Below are positions 9,587 to 18,603 of a stretch of 64,000 nt of DNA, piece by piece. How positions within the stretch are numbered: the first letter of the stretch is position 1; every line of letters begins with the position of its first letter. The DNA comes from Pseudomonas fluorescens (GTDB lineage: Bacteria > Pseudomonadota > Gammaproteobacteria > Pseudomonadales > Pseudomonadaceae), in contig NZ_KZ478005.1 in NCBI RefSeq assembly GCF_002837185.1, positions 23,278 to 87,277 on the forward strand, read 5' to 3'. The notes under the pieces are model-generated. The model did not search any database. It saw nothing but the letters and a program-made list of their open reading frames with translations, and had not been told where the DNA came from. A program made the translations under genes and the position numbers.

Positions 9587-10527
9587 GTCGTACAGCATTA
9601 GTCGTCCTGTTTGTCGTGCTGTGCGGCCTGTCGCTGATGGTGGGGGTCAAGCAGGTGTCGTGGGTCGAGCTGCTGAGCTTTTCCGACGACGCCTGGCTGA
9701 CCCTCACCGCCAGCCGGCTGCCACGCCTGGCCGCGCTGATCCTCACCGGGGTCGGGTTGGCCGTGTGCGGCGTGATCCTGCAGCAGATCGTGCGTAACCG
9801 CTTCGTCGAGCCGGGTACCAGCGGTGGGTTGGATGCCGCCAAGCTGGGCATCCTGATTTCCCTGACGGTCGCGCCGGGCGCCGGGGCCGCCGGCAGAATG
9901 CTGTTCGCCCTGGCCTTTTGCTTTGCCGCCAGCCTGATCTATGTCGCGATCATCCGGCGCATCCAGTTCAAGAACACCGTGATGGTGCCGGTGATCGGCC
10001 TGATGTACGGCAGCGTGCTGAGCGCCGTCGCCGAGTTCTACGCCTACCGCCATAACATCCTGCAGAGCATGCAGGGTTGGATGCTCGGGGATTTCTCGAA
10101 GATCGTTCAGGGCAATTACGAGATCATCTACCTGATCCTGCCCATTGTCGTGCTGACCTACCTGTATGCCCATCGTTTCACCGTACTGGGCATGGGGGAG
10201 GGCATGGCCAGCAGCCTGGGCCTGAACTACGCCGTCAACGCGGCGCTGGGCTTGATGTTGGTGGCCGTCACCGTCTCCGCCACGGTGATTACCGTGGGCG
10301 CGATTCCCTTCGTCGGGCTGGTGATTCCCAACCTGGTGGCCCTGCACTACGGTGAAAACCTGGAGCGCACGCTGCCCATCGTCGCTCTGTGCGGTGCCTC
10401 GTTGCTGTTGATTTGCGACATCCTCGGCCGCCTGCTGATCTACCCCTTCGAAGTGCCGATCGGCCTGACTGCCGGCTGCATTGGCGGTGTGGTGTTCCTG
10501 GTGCTGCTGATCCGGAAGTACATATGA
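9583..10527 (+). CDS. Ferric-siderophore ABC importer permease 1 (FatD/VctD/YclN family)
   Basis: A 314-aa polytopic protein of the FecCD permease family, with about nine hydrophobic helices and the family's cytoplasmic coupling segment GAIPFVGLVIPNLVAL. The start is a TTG (9583) in a TTGA overlap with the preceding stop; GAGGA at 9572-9576 is well placed. It should form the inner-membrane channel with the next gene product. The family handles catecholate or mixed-ligand siderophores such as anguibactin and vibriobactin. Confidence 0.88.
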   Translation: MSRTALVVLFVVLCGLSLMVGVKQVSWVELLSFSDDAWLTLTASRLPRLAALILTGVGLAVCGVILQQIVRNRFVEPGTSGGLDAAKLGILISLTVAPGAGAAGRMLFALAFCFAASLIYVAIIRRIQFKNTVMVPVIGLMYGSVLSAVAEFYAYRHNILQSMQGWMLGDFSKIVQGNYEIIYLILPIVVLTYLYAHRFTVLGMGEGMASSLGLNYAVNAALGLMLVAVTVSATVITVGAIPFVGLVIPNLVALHYGENLERTLPIVALCGASLLLICDILGRLLIYPFEVPIGLTAGCIGGVVFLVLLIRKYI

Positions 10528-11471
10528 GACACATGGCTACCCGTTATGGCCTTTGGCTGCTGGTCCTGTTGCTGGCCGTTGGGTTCCTGTTGCTGGGCTC
10601 GGGCCTGGATTTCGATTACGTCATTCCCAAGCGGCTTACCCGCCTGGCCGCAATCGGCATTGCCGGCGTGTGCATTGCGTATTCGTCGGTGATATTCCAG
10701 ACCATCGCCGGCAACCGCATCCTCACGCCGGCGATCATGGGCTACGAGGCGATCTACCTGTTGTTCCAGGCGTTGCTGATTCTGCTGCTGGGCACCCAGA
10801 GCCTGCTGCTTGGGCGTGACGGCAACGTGCTGTTATCGGTGCTGTTGATGCTCGGCTATTCGTGGCTCCTCCACCGTTGGCTGTTGCGCAACGGCAGTCA
10901 CGACGTGTACCTGCTGTTGCTGCTGGGGTTGGTGTTGAGCATGGTGATGGGCACCTTCACCCAATTCATCCAGTTGAAGATCAGCCCCGGGGAGTTCTCG
11001 ATTTTCCGGGGATTCAACTATGCCTCGTTCAACAAGGCGCAACCGGGGCAGGTGATCTATTCGGGCGTGTTGGTGGCGGCCGTGTGCTTCATCGCCCAGC
11101 GCACGTTGCCGGTGCTCGATGTCCTGGCCCTGGGACGTGACCAGGCGATTTCCCTGGGGGTCGACTACCCACGCAGCGTGCGCCTGCAACTGGCGCTGAT
11201 CGCCATTCTGGTGGCGGTGTCCACCAGCCTGGTGGGGCCGACCGCGTTCATGGGCGTGTTCGTCGCCAACATCGCCTACGCCCTGGCCGGCACCACGCGG
11301 CACCGGGTCACCTTGCCCCTGGGCTGTGCGATTGGCATTGGCATTTTCATCATCGCTCAGTACCTGGTGGAGCAATGGTTCAACTACAACACCTCCGTGA
11401 GCATTCTCATCAACCTGCTGTGCGGTGTGTATCTGCTCGCGCTGATGATCCGAAACCGAGGCACCGCATGA
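10524..11471 (+). CDS. Ferric-siderophore ABC importer permease 2 (FatC/VctG/YclO family)
   Basis: A 315-aa FecCD-family permease with repeated hydrophobic helices and the coupling segment SLVGPTAFMGVFVANIAYAL. The start is placed at ATG 10524, which overlaps the upstream TGA as ATGA; another ATG lies three codons further in. Two different permease genes in tandem imply a heterodimeric channel, as in FatC/FatD. The downstream ATPase gene starts in another ATGA overlap. Confidence 0.88.
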   Translation: MRHMATRYGLWLLVLLLAVGFLLLGSGLDFDYVIPKRLTRLAAIGIAGVCIAYSSVIFQTIAGNRILTPAIMGYEAIYLLFQALLILLLGTQSLLLGRDGNVLLSVLLMLGYSWLLHRWLLRNGSHDVYLLLLLGLVLSMVMGTFTQFIQLKISPGEFSIFRGFNYASFNKAQPGQVIYSGVLVAAVCFIAQRTLPVLDVLALGRDQAISLGVDYPRSVRLQLALIAILVAVSTSLVGPTAFMGVFVANIAYALAGTTRHRVTLPLGCAIGIGIFIIAQYLVEQWFNYNTSVSILINLLCGVYLLALMIRNRGTA

Positions 11472-12250
11472 TCTCTCTCCAACACGTCTACAAAGCCTAT
11501 GGCGCCAAGCATGTGCTGAGTGACGTCAGCGTGCAGTTCCCACCGGGGCAAGTGACCTCATTGATCGGCCCCAATGGAGCGGGCAAATCCACCTTGTTGA
11601 TGTTGATTGCCCGTCTGTTGACGCCTACCCGTGGCGATGTACTGATAGGCGGGCGCAACATCGCCGACGTACCGGTGCGTGACTATGCCAGGCGCGTCGC
11701 CACCTTGCGTCAGTCGCCGGATTTCAACCTGCGCCTGACCGTCGAAGAACTGGTGGCTTTCGGGCGTTTCCCCTACAGCCGAGGCGCACTCACCGCCCAG
11801 GACCGGGTGGTGATCGACGAAGCCATCGAGTTCCTTTCACTGCAACCGCTGCGCCTTTGCTACATCGACGAGCTCAGCGGCGGGCAGCGGCAGATGGCGT
11901 TCCTGGCAATGACCATCGCCCAGCAGACCGATTACCTGCTGCTGGATGAACCGCTCAATAACCTCGACATGAAGCACGCTGTTCACATCATGCGCGCCTT
12001 GCGCCGCTTGTGTGATGAGCAAGGCCGCACGGTGATCCTGGTGGTGCATGACATCAACTTCGCGGCCAATTATTCCGACCATATCGTGGCAATGAAGGGC
12101 GGCGCCATCCACCGTCACGGGCCGGTCGACCAGGTAGTGACCGAGGCCAACCTGCGCGAGCTGTTCGACCTGGATTTCGAGATTCTGCACAGCCAACAAG
12201 GCTTCGTTTGCAACTACTTCAACCCATCACCTTCAAGGGAACTGATATGA
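11468..12250 (+). CDS. Ferric-siderophore ABC importer ATPase (FatE/VctC family)
   Basis: A 260-aa ATPase with Walker A GPNGAGKSTLL, Q-loop LRQSP, signature LSGGQRQMAFLAM, Walker B YLLLDEPLNNLD and switch histidine VVHDINFA. The size is normal for FepC-type ATPases. The ATG at 11468 overlaps the permease stop (ATGA); a longer in-frame reading would run into the permease gene. It energises uptake through the two permeases upstream. Confidence 0.92.
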   Translation: MISLQHVYKAYGAKHVLSDVSVQFPPGQVTSLIGPNGAGKSTLLMLIARLLTPTRGDVLIGGRNIADVPVRDYARRVATLRQSPDFNLRLTVEELVAFGRFPYSRGALTAQDRVVIDEAIEFLSLQPLRLCYIDELSGGQRQMAFLAMTIAQQTDYLLLDEPLNNLDMKHAVHIMRALRRLCDEQGRTVILVVHDINFAANYSDHIVAMKGGAIHRHGPVDQVVTEANLRELFDLDFEILHSQQGFVCNYFNPSPSRELI

Positions 12251-13230
12251 GCACTGATCACACGAACAGAATGCGCGCGCTGCTGCTGACGATGGCCGTG
12301 GCGACCGGGCTGCAGGGGTGTGACAAACCGGCGCCGGAGGCCAAGGCCCCGGTCGCGGCGCAGGCGGCCTACGCGCCGATCACCATCGAGCATCCGCTGG
12401 GCACCACCGTGGTCACTCAGTTGCCCCAGCGGGTAGTGGCCTTCGACATGAGCGAACTCGACACCCTGGATCAACTCGGGGCGCCGGTGGCCGGCATCGC
12501 CAAGGACTACGTCGCCAGCTTCCTCACTCGCTACCGTGACGACACGAATGTCGCGGATGTGGGCACGACCATCCAGCCCAACCTGGAGCGCCTGCATGCG
12601 CTCAAGCCCGACCTGATCCTGATCTCTCCACTGCAGGCCCAGAGCTATAAGGAACTCAGCCAGATCGCGCCAACCGTTTACGACGACGTGGACCTGACCA
12701 ACAAAAAAGGCAATTTCATCGAGACCGCCAAGGCCCATTTGACCCTGCTGGGGCGCATCCTCGACAAGCCGGAACTGGCCCGCCAGAAAGTGGCTGAGAT
12801 GGATGCCAAGGTCGAGCAGACCCGCCAAGTCACTGCCGGTCGCCCCGAGAAGGCCTTGATCGTGCTGCATAACAACGGTGCCTTTACCTCCTACGGCGTG
12901 AAATCACGCTACGGTTTTGTGTTCGACACCCTGGGCGTTAAACCGGCCAGCCCCGACATCGAGGCCGGGCTGCATGGCCAGCCGATTTCCAATGAGTTCA
13001 TTCAGCAGGCCGACCCGGACATTCTGTACGTCATCGACCGCACGGCAGTGATGGAGCACCGCCCGGCCCTCGACCTCAAGAGCCTGGACAACCCCCTGTT
13101 GCGCAAGACCAAGGCATGGAACAACGGCCGGGTGATCTTCGTCGACGCCCAGACCTGGTACCTGTGCACGGCCAGTGTGACCTGCCTTAACCGCATGGCG
13201 GACGAGGTGGTGCAAGGCTACAAAGGCTGA
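12247..13230 (+). CDS. Ferric-siderophore periplasmic binding lipoprotein (FatB/VctP/CeuE family)
   Basis: A 327-aa substrate-binding protein. Its N-terminus is a lipoprotein signal, with MRALLLTMAVATGLQGC placing the lipidated cysteine at residue 25. The body shows the helical-backbone fold typical of class III binding proteins, with RVVAFDMSELDTLDQLG and, near the C-terminus, NGRVIFVDAQTWYL. The start ATG overlaps the ATPase stop (ATGA) and AAGGGA lies 6 nt upstream. It hands the ferric siderophore from the outer-membrane receptor to the permeases. An intrinsic terminator follows. Confidence 0.9.
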   Translation: MSTDHTNRMRALLLTMAVATGLQGCDKPAPEAKAPVAAQAAYAPITIEHPLGTTVVTQLPQRVVAFDMSELDTLDQLGAPVAGIAKDYVASFLTRYRDDTNVADVGTTIQPNLERLHALKPDLILISPLQAQSYKELSQIAPTVYDDVDLTNKKGNFIETAKAHLTLLGRILDKPELARQKVAEMDAKVEQTRQVTAGRPEKALIVLHNNGAFTSYGVKSRYGFVFDTLGVKPASPDIEAGLHGQPISNEFIQQADPDILYVIDRTAVMEHRPALDLKSLDNPLLRKTKAWNNGRVIFVDAQTWYLCTASVTCLNRMADEVVQGYKG

Positions 13231-13253
13231 TCCAGACACGCGTTCGTGTACCC

Positions 13254-13288
13254 AAAGCCGCTGCCATTCAGGCCGCGGTTTTTTTTCT
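13254..13288 (+). terminator. Intrinsic terminator after the importer operon
   Basis: An 8-bp stem (AAAGCCGC with GCGGTTTT, one G-U pair), a 13-nt loop and a run of eight T follow the binding-protein gene. The receptor therefore has its own promoter. Confidence 0.7.
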
Positions 13289-13289
13289 T

Positions 13290-13308
13290 GCGAATATTTA
13301 TCATTTAG
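13290..13308. promoter_or_regulatory. Candidate Fur box before the TonB-dependent receptor
   Basis: GCGAATATTTATCATTTAG matches the Fur consensus at 11 of 19 positions by hand count. It lies about 75 bp before the receptor start in an AT-rich stretch right after the terminator. Confidence 0.45.
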
Positions 13309-13381
13309 ATTGAGGGTTTGGGGTTCTGGTACGGAATCCTAGTGAATGCACTTCAATACTTCGCATCGAAAGGAATCCAGC

Positions 13382-15655
13382 ATGTCGGAACACGGCCGCC
13401 CAACTCGCGCCCACCCTGATTTATCCCAGGCCACACCGCGTACTTTCCCGTTTACCTTGAACCGCACGTTCTCAGCCGTGCAGATGGCCTTGCTGCTCGG
13501 TTTGAGCGGCGGCTCGCTGGCCGTGTCGGCGGCGCCTGAACCGGAGGCGGCCACCGAGGTTCGGCCCGAAGCGGAAAAGAACCGCCTGGTGCTGTCGGAA
13601 ACCACCATCGTGGGCGAGCGGCTCGCCGCCGACGACCTGCCACCTGCGTACGCGGGTGGGCAGGTCGCCACGGGCGGGCGTATCGGGCTGCTGGGCAACA
13701 AGGACTTCATGGAAACACCGTTCAACGCCATCAGCTACACCGATGAATTCGTACGCAACCACCAGGCCAAGGACATCGGCTCGGTGATTGGTGCCACTGA
13801 CCCGTCGGTCAACGTGCCGTCCAAGCGGTCCATCCTCGAAACCTTCTTCATCCGCGGTTTCAACACCAGCGCCAACGACGTCACCTTCAACGGCCTGGCC
13901 GGCATGGCGCCGAACCTGCGCGGCTCGACCGAACTGGCCGAGCGCATCGAAGTTCTCAAGGGCCCGTCTGCACTGCTCAACGGCATGCCGCCCGATGGCA
14001 GCGTCGCCGGCAGCATCAACATGGTGCCCAAGCGCGCCGCCGACGAGCCGCTGACGCGGATCACCACCAGTTACGAATCCAGGGGGCTGTACGGCGCCCA
14101 CGCTGACGTGGGTCGACGTTTTGGCGAGCAGAACCAGTTCGGTATCCGCTACAACGGCGTGTACCGCGATGGCGACACCAGCGTGGACGACCAGCAGCAA
14201 AAAATGCAACTCAACGCCCTGGGCCTGGACTGGCGCACTGAGCGCGTACGCCTGTCCCTGGACGCTTACAAGCAGCGTGAGCGCCTGGATGGCGCCACCT
14301 ATTTCGGCATCGGCATCTCGCCGGCGGTCAATAAAGTGCCCAGCCCGAGGAAGGGCAACCACTCCCTGGCACCGGACTGGGCCTACACCATCAACGACAC
14401 CGAAACCGTGCTGGTCCGTGGCGAGGTCGACGTGAACGACTCGCTCACCGCCTTTGCCGCCTATGGCCAGCGCGACGGTGGCCGCAATGCCCTGATGACC
14501 CGTGACACGCTGATCAACAACACCGGGGACATCAACGTGCTGGCTTATCGCTCGGACGGGCAGGGCACGCAGAAGTCCGGTGAAGCCGGCCTCAAGGGCA
14601 CGTTCGACACCGGTCCGGTTGGCCACGCCTGGTCTGTGGCCGCCACCCAGTACAAAACGGAGATGAGCTACAAGGACTTGATGATCCCCAACTATGTGGT
14701 CACCAACTACGACAACCTCGACTTCGGCCCGACACCGCCTCTGGGCAAATACGGCGCCGTCACCTCCCGCAGCGAAGCCAAGCTGAGAAGCTTCGCGTTC
14801 CTCGACACCCTGTCGTTCCTCGATGGCCGCGTGCAATGGACCGTAGGCTGGCGCAACCAGACCGTGGAAAGCGCCGGCCTGACGCCGGCCCGGGTCAAGA
14901 CGTCCCGCTACAGCGACAGCAAGGTGTCGCCGGCGACGGCGTTGCTGGTCAAGGTCACCGACGACGTTTCGCTCTATGCCAACTACATCGAAGGGTTGTC
15001 CCAAGGAGGCACGGCACCCACCAGCGCCGCCAACTCGGGTGAAATCCTCAGCCCTTACCAGACCAAGCAGTATGAGGCCGGCGCCAAGTTCGACCTGGGC
15101 ACCTTCGCCACCACTCTGGCTGTGTTTCAGATTGAAAAACCCAGCGCCTACACCGACCCTGTCACCAATATCTACGCCACCAATGGCGAGCAGCGTAACC
15201 GTGGCGTGGAATGGAGTTTCTTCGGTGAAGTACAACCCGGCCTGCGCCTGATGGGCGGCGCATCCTATACCCAGGCTGAGCTGACCAAGGCGTTGGTCAA
15301 GTCCAACGAAGGCAACCAAGTGACCGGCGTACCGAAAATCATCGCCAAACTGGGCGCCGAATACGACCTGGAAACGGTGCCGGGCCTGACCCTGACCGCC
15401 AACACCAACTACGTGGGCCGCCGCTACGTCACCGACGACCATCGTATGGAACTGCCGTCCTACACCGTGTTTGACGTGGGCGGCCGCTACACCACCAAGG
15501 TCATGTCCAAGCCCGTGACCTTGCGCGCCAATGTCGAGAACGTGGCCAACCGCGCCTACTGGATCGGTTCGTACAGCGGCGGCGACGGCAGCGGATTGTC
15601 CGGTGGCCTGGGTACGCCGCGTACGCTGCAACTGTCGGCGTCGGTGGACTTCTAA
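13382..15655 (+). CDS. TonB-dependent ferric-siderophore receptor
   Basis: A 757-aa outer-membrane receptor. A signal peptide spans about residues 28-50 (AVQMALLLGLSGGSLAVSA), preceded by a long charged leader. A TonB-box-like segment follows (about SETTIVGE), then the plug with RGFNTSANDVTFNGLAG and IEVLKGPSALLNGMPPDGSV, then a 22-strand-type barrel ending in a terminal phenylalanine (QLSASVDF). There is no extra N-terminal signalling domain, so it does not act as a FecA-like transducer. The start at 13382 has AAAGGA 7 nt upstream; an upstream in-frame ATG at 13346 would skip it. It presumably imports the siderophore made and exported by the genes upstream. Confidence 0.93.
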   Translation: MSEHGRPTRAHPDLSQATPRTFPFTLNRTFSAVQMALLLGLSGGSLAVSAAPEPEAATEVRPEAEKNRLVLSETTIVGERLAADDLPPAYAGGQVATGGRIGLLGNKDFMETPFNAISYTDEFVRNHQAKDIGSVIGATDPSVNVPSKRSILETFFIRGFNTSANDVTFNGLAGMAPNLRGSTELAERIEVLKGPSALLNGMPPDGSVAGSINMVPKRAADEPLTRITTSYESRGLYGAHADVGRRFGEQNQFGIRYNGVYRDGDTSVDDQQQKMQLNALGLDWRTERVRLSLDAYKQRERLDGATYFGIGISPAVNKVPSPRKGNHSLAPDWAYTINDTETVLVRGEVDVNDSLTAFAAYGQRDGGRNALMTRDTLINNTGDINVLAYRSDGQGTQKSGEAGLKGTFDTGPVGHAWSVAATQYKTEMSYKDLMIPNYVVTNYDNLDFGPTPPLGKYGAVTSRSEAKLRSFAFLDTLSFLDGRVQWTVGWRNQTVESAGLTPARVKTSRYSDSKVSPATALLVKVTDDVSLYANYIEGLSQGGTAPTSAANSGEILSPYQTKQYEAGAKFDLGTFATTLAVFQIEKPSAYTDPVTNIYATNGEQRNRGVEWSFFGEVQPGLRLMGGASYTQAELTKALVKSNEGNQVTGVPKIIAKLGAEYDLETVPGLTLTANTNYVGRRYVTDDHRMELPSYTVFDVGGRYTTKVMSKPVTLRANVENVANRAYWIGSYSGGDGSGLSGGLGTPRTLQLSASVDF

Positions 15656-15662
15656 CCTTCAA

Positions 15663-15707
15663 GCCGAGCGTGGAGGCGTCCAGGGATGCCGCCATGCTCG
15701 GTTGTTT
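15663..15707 (+). terminator. Terminator after the receptor gene
   Basis: A hairpin with a 10-bp outer stem (CCGAGCGTGG with CCATGCTCGG, one G-U pair) and a possible inner stem is followed by TTGTTT. Confidence 0.65.
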
Positions 15708-16096
15708 CTACGCTTGCGCCAATGTGCCGTTGGCTAACGCGGCGTGCGCGCTGAAATTCGGGGGCAGGGCGATGTCAGATGTTCATAAGAAGCTCATAAG
15801 CCTGAAATTACTGGCTATCTACTCTAGAAATTAACGCGCCTGTTTATCGATCTCATGGGTTTGCCGTTACGTAAAGGGCGCCGTTCGCTCTGGGTAGAGA
15901 CCTCGTAGACCTCAAATAACTGTGCGGAGCCCGTTGAGAGCGTGGACGTCAGAAGCGGGTTTTTCGAATCAGTGGTTTAAAACGCTCATGAACCTATCTG
16001 ACATAGCACATGATTTAACATAATATACATTATGCGTACCCATATATACCGCCCGTGGGTATCTCCGACGTTGCTTTTCACAGGGATCGGCCAGGC
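15708..16096. other. Gene-free spacer
   Basis: I found no convincing gene in this stretch. It becomes AT-rich around 15775-15830 and 15990-16050, and no open frame looks like a protein. It separates the siderophore island from the next block and could hold the remains of a lost gene, but no motif supports that. Confidence 0.4.
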
Positions 16097-16122
16097 CGAA
16101 TTTCTCTGAGGCGAGAAATTCG
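16097..16122. terminator. 10-bp inverted repeat downstream of the membrane-protein gene
   Basis: CGAATTTCTC and GAGAAATTCG form a perfect 10-bp stem with a 6-nt loop, 25 bp past the stop of the opposite-strand gene at 16148. There is no T-tract, so a terminator role is likely but not certain. Confidence 0.45.
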
Positions 16123-16147
16123 CCGTCGTGCACGTCGCCCCTTGTGG

Positions 16148-16783
16148 TTAACGCTTGTCCGGATAGTCCACGATGGTTTCGTGCTGCAGCACTTTCCCGT
16201 TTACTTCCAGCGTTATCGTTTTGCGAATGCGCGTTCCACTGAATGGGCTTGCGCACGGCACCGGCTTTTCACGCCGCAGGAGCCCGTCGGTAATCAGATT
16301 AACGCCCAGCGCGCCGCCCAAAAGTCCCATCAAGCCTGCAAGGAAACTCATTGATTGCGTCATCGTGTCGAAGATTGGCTCAAGCAGACTTGGAATGTCG
16401 GGAGGCTCTGGGCATGGGACATTGGTCTGCTGACAAGCACGCGACCAACTTTCCAGTGACTCAGCCACCGTATTCGCGGCTTCAAGCTGTTGGTGGTGCT
16501 TGAAATCGATAAACGCGTACCAGACGTACGTGCCTGGTGCCACAGAAAAAACCACCATAAACACACCGCAAAGCATATGCTTGCGCGCGATATTAAGGGC
16601 CCCGAAATTCTTCTCCGAGCGAATTCCCCAGTAGATAAGCCCTGTCACGATGCCCCAAACAAGAAATGCGGCCAGATACTTTAGCCAAAACACATTCAGC
16701 TCAGCGTTGACCCCTGTAAAATAGACCCACTTATCCCTGATGCTTCCAACTATCGCTTCCACGCCCACTATCGCCTCTCTCAT
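16148..16783 (-). CDS. Membrane protein of unknown function
   Basis: A 211-aa protein that I do not recognise. Three hydrophobic segments are visible: about residues 31-53 (VFWLKYLAAFLVWGIVTGLIYW), 68-90 (HMLCGVFMVVFSVAPGTYVWY) and 143-165 (SMSFLAGLMGLLGGALGVNL). A loop with two cysteines (ACQQTNVPCPEP) lies between the second and third, and a polar tail at the C-terminus. No strong ribosome-binding site precedes the ATG at 16783. A 34-bp perfect palindrome (16798-16831) lies just upstream of the start. The local base composition is more AT-rich than in the flanking genes, which may mean recent acquisition. Confidence 0.6.
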   Translation of the reverse strand: MREAIVGVEAIVGSIRDKWVYFTGVNAELNVFWLKYLAAFLVWGIVTGLIYWGIRSEKNFGALNIARKHMLCGVFMVVFSVAPGTYVWYAFIDFKHHQQLEAANTVAESLESWSRACQQTNVPCPEPPDIPSLLEPIFDTMTQSMSFLAGLMGLLGGALGVNLITDGLLRREKPVPCASPFSGTRIRKTITLEVNGKVLQHETIVDYPDKR

Positions 16784-16797
16784 CCCAAGGTTCAGGC

Positions 16798-16831
16798 ATA
16801 ACTCAACTAAATGACTATTTAGTTGAGTTAT
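16798..16831. repeat. Perfect 15-bp inverted repeat upstream of the membrane-protein gene
   Basis: ATAACTCAACTAAAT and its exact complement are separated by GACT. The element lies 9 bp downstream of the chemoreceptor stop and 14 bp upstream of the membrane-protein start, both on the minus strand. It could be an operator or a U-poor terminator. Confidence 0.6.
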
Positions 16832-16840
16832 ATCAATAAC

Positions 16841-18454
16841 TTACATCTTAAACCGATCAACCGACTGCGACAGCTTCCCTGCCAAACTCGACAGTTCATC
16901 CGTCGTCGACGCCGTCCCCGCAATCACACGGCTGTTGCTTTCCGACATCCCTGCAATCATCTCCACCTGATGGGCGATCTCGTTACTGGCCAGGCTCTGT
17001 TCACTGATGGTGCGGGAAATATCGTTGACCAACTCGGTGGTATTGAGCGTGGCCTGGAGGATCTCGCGAATCGCGCGTTCCACGTCGGCCGTGACGGCCA
17101 TGCCCTTGTCCACTTGAGCAACGCCCTCCTCCATGCTGGTCACCGCTTCACGGGTGTTCTGCTGGATACGCCCGACCATGCTGGCGATTTCCTGGGTGGA
17201 TGCGCTGGTGCGCCCTGCCAGGCTGCGCACTTCATCGGCCACCACGGCAAAACCGCGGCCCTGCTCACCGGCGCGGGCGGCCTCGATGGCGGCGTTCAGG
17301 GCCAGCAAGTTGGTCTGGTCGGCGATGCCTTTGATCACCTGGATAATGCTGAAGATTGCTTCGGATTCTTTGTCCAGCGTGCGGATCACTTGGGCTGATT
17401 GCTGGGCCGAGCGTGCGATGCCGTCCATGTCGCTGACCACTTGATGAATGATCCGGCCGCCGTCCTTGGCCAGGGTTTCAGCCTGGTTGGCCATATCCAG
17501 CGCGTGCCCGGCATGGCGGGTGATTTCTTCGATGCTGGCGGTCATTTCACTCGCAGCGGCGGCCATGGTGCTGGCGGCCTCGCTTTGCTGCTGGCTGCTG
17601 CCCGCCACCTCATGACAGCCCTGGCTCAGGCGTTCGCTTACACCGTTGACCTCATGGGCATTGCTGCGTACCACGTCGATCATGCCGCGCAAATCGCGCT
17701 GCATGGTGGCGAGGCTGCGAATCAGCGTGCTGGCTTCGTCCTGATTACGCGGCTCGACAATCGGTTCGCTCAAGTTGCCATGGGCGATGCTGTCGGCAAT
17801 GCGGCTGGCGGTGCGCAACGGGCCCATGATGCTCAGGATCACCCAGCGTCCTTGTGCCAGCAGCAGCAAAAGGCTGGCGCCCAGGACCACGCCCAGGATC
17901 CAGTTGGCGTTGCTGATCGCTTGCTGGGTACCGGTGCTGGTGTGCAGCGTATGGCTTTCGATCACTTCACTCAGCGCGGCCATCTGCTCCTCCAGCTGGC
18001 GGAACGCTGCGTTGAAGGTTTCCAGCTCCCCACGCGCCGCCTCGGGATTGGCCAGGGCCAGCGCGACGATGCGCTCGCCGGCGCTGACGTAAGTCTCCAG
18101 GCTGGGTTTGATTTTTTCCAGGCTGGCCTTGATGGTGGCGTCCAGCGGCAGCTGGAAATTATCCGCCAGCATCTGCCGGAAGTGCTCGGCATGTTCCTTG
18201 AGCGAGGCGCTGACCTCGGCCGGCGTGCTGGTGCTTTTGCCCAGCCCCACCAGCATGGCGGACAACACATCGGCACGCAGGGCGTCGTGCATCATGTCGG
18301 CTTCCATATGGTTGCGCAGCACCGTCATGCTGACTTCATTGTCCTGCACGGCAGCGCCCATTCGGGAGTTTCCCAGGTAGCCGGCCAGGCTCATGATCAA
18401 GGCGGTCAGCAGCCCGGTCGCAATCAACAGCATCAAGCGTAGTTTGATCGTCAT
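16841..18454 (-). CDS. Methyl-accepting chemotaxis protein
   Basis: A 537-aa chemoreceptor. A transmembrane helix at about residues 5-27 is followed by a periplasmic four-helix-type sensor (about 28-180), a second transmembrane helix, a HAMP domain (GPLRTASRIADSIAHGNLS) and the cytoplasmic signalling domain. The latter has the conserved hairpin tip DQTNLLALNAAIEAARAGEQGRGFAVVADEVR, which contacts CheW and CheA. The start is placed at ATG 18454, preceded by GGGGAT; a second ATG four codons upstream (18466) is possible. The ligand cannot be predicted from the sequence. No che genes are adjacent. Confidence 0.93.
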   Translation of the reverse strand: MTIKLRLMLLIATGLLTALIMSLAGYLGNSRMGAAVQDNEVSMTVLRNHMEADMMHDALRADVLSAMLVGLGKSTSTPAEVSASLKEHAEHFRQMLADNFQLPLDATIKASLEKIKPSLETYVSAGERIVALALANPEAARGELETFNAAFRQLEEQMAALSEVIESHTLHTSTGTQQAISNANWILGVVLGASLLLLLAQGRWVILSIMGPLRTASRIADSIAHGNLSEPIVEPRNQDEASTLIRSLATMQRDLRGMIDVVRSNAHEVNGVSERLSQGCHEVAGSSQQQSEAASTMAAAASEMTASIEEITRHAGHALDMANQAETLAKDGGRIIHQVVSDMDGIARSAQQSAQVIRTLDKESEAIFSIIQVIKGIADQTNLLALNAAIEAARAGEQGRGFAVVADEVRSLAGRTSASTQEIASMVGRIQQNTREAVTSMEEGVAQVDKGMAVTADVERAIREILQATLNTTELVNDISRTISEQSLASNEIAHQVEMIAGMSESNSRVIAGTASTTDELSSLAGKLSQSVDRFKM

Positions 18455-18603
18455 CTGTATCCCCATACCTGGACCGCCGGTTGGGAAACCAACCGTTCGA
18501 GCGTCATCAGTACCGTTATCGGCACTGGTATCGGTTAGTGAAGCCCAAGTTTGCGGATCTGCGCGAATCCCTTAAGCTGGGCGTTTTTTGCCCGGACTTG
18601 CCC

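Noticed and set aside
13472..15631. A 719-codon open frame on the minus strand opposite the TonB receptor
   Set aside because: It is antisense to a clear receptor, has no recognisable domain and a composition (many A, G, V, H, Q) typical of shadows in GC-rich codon-biased genes.
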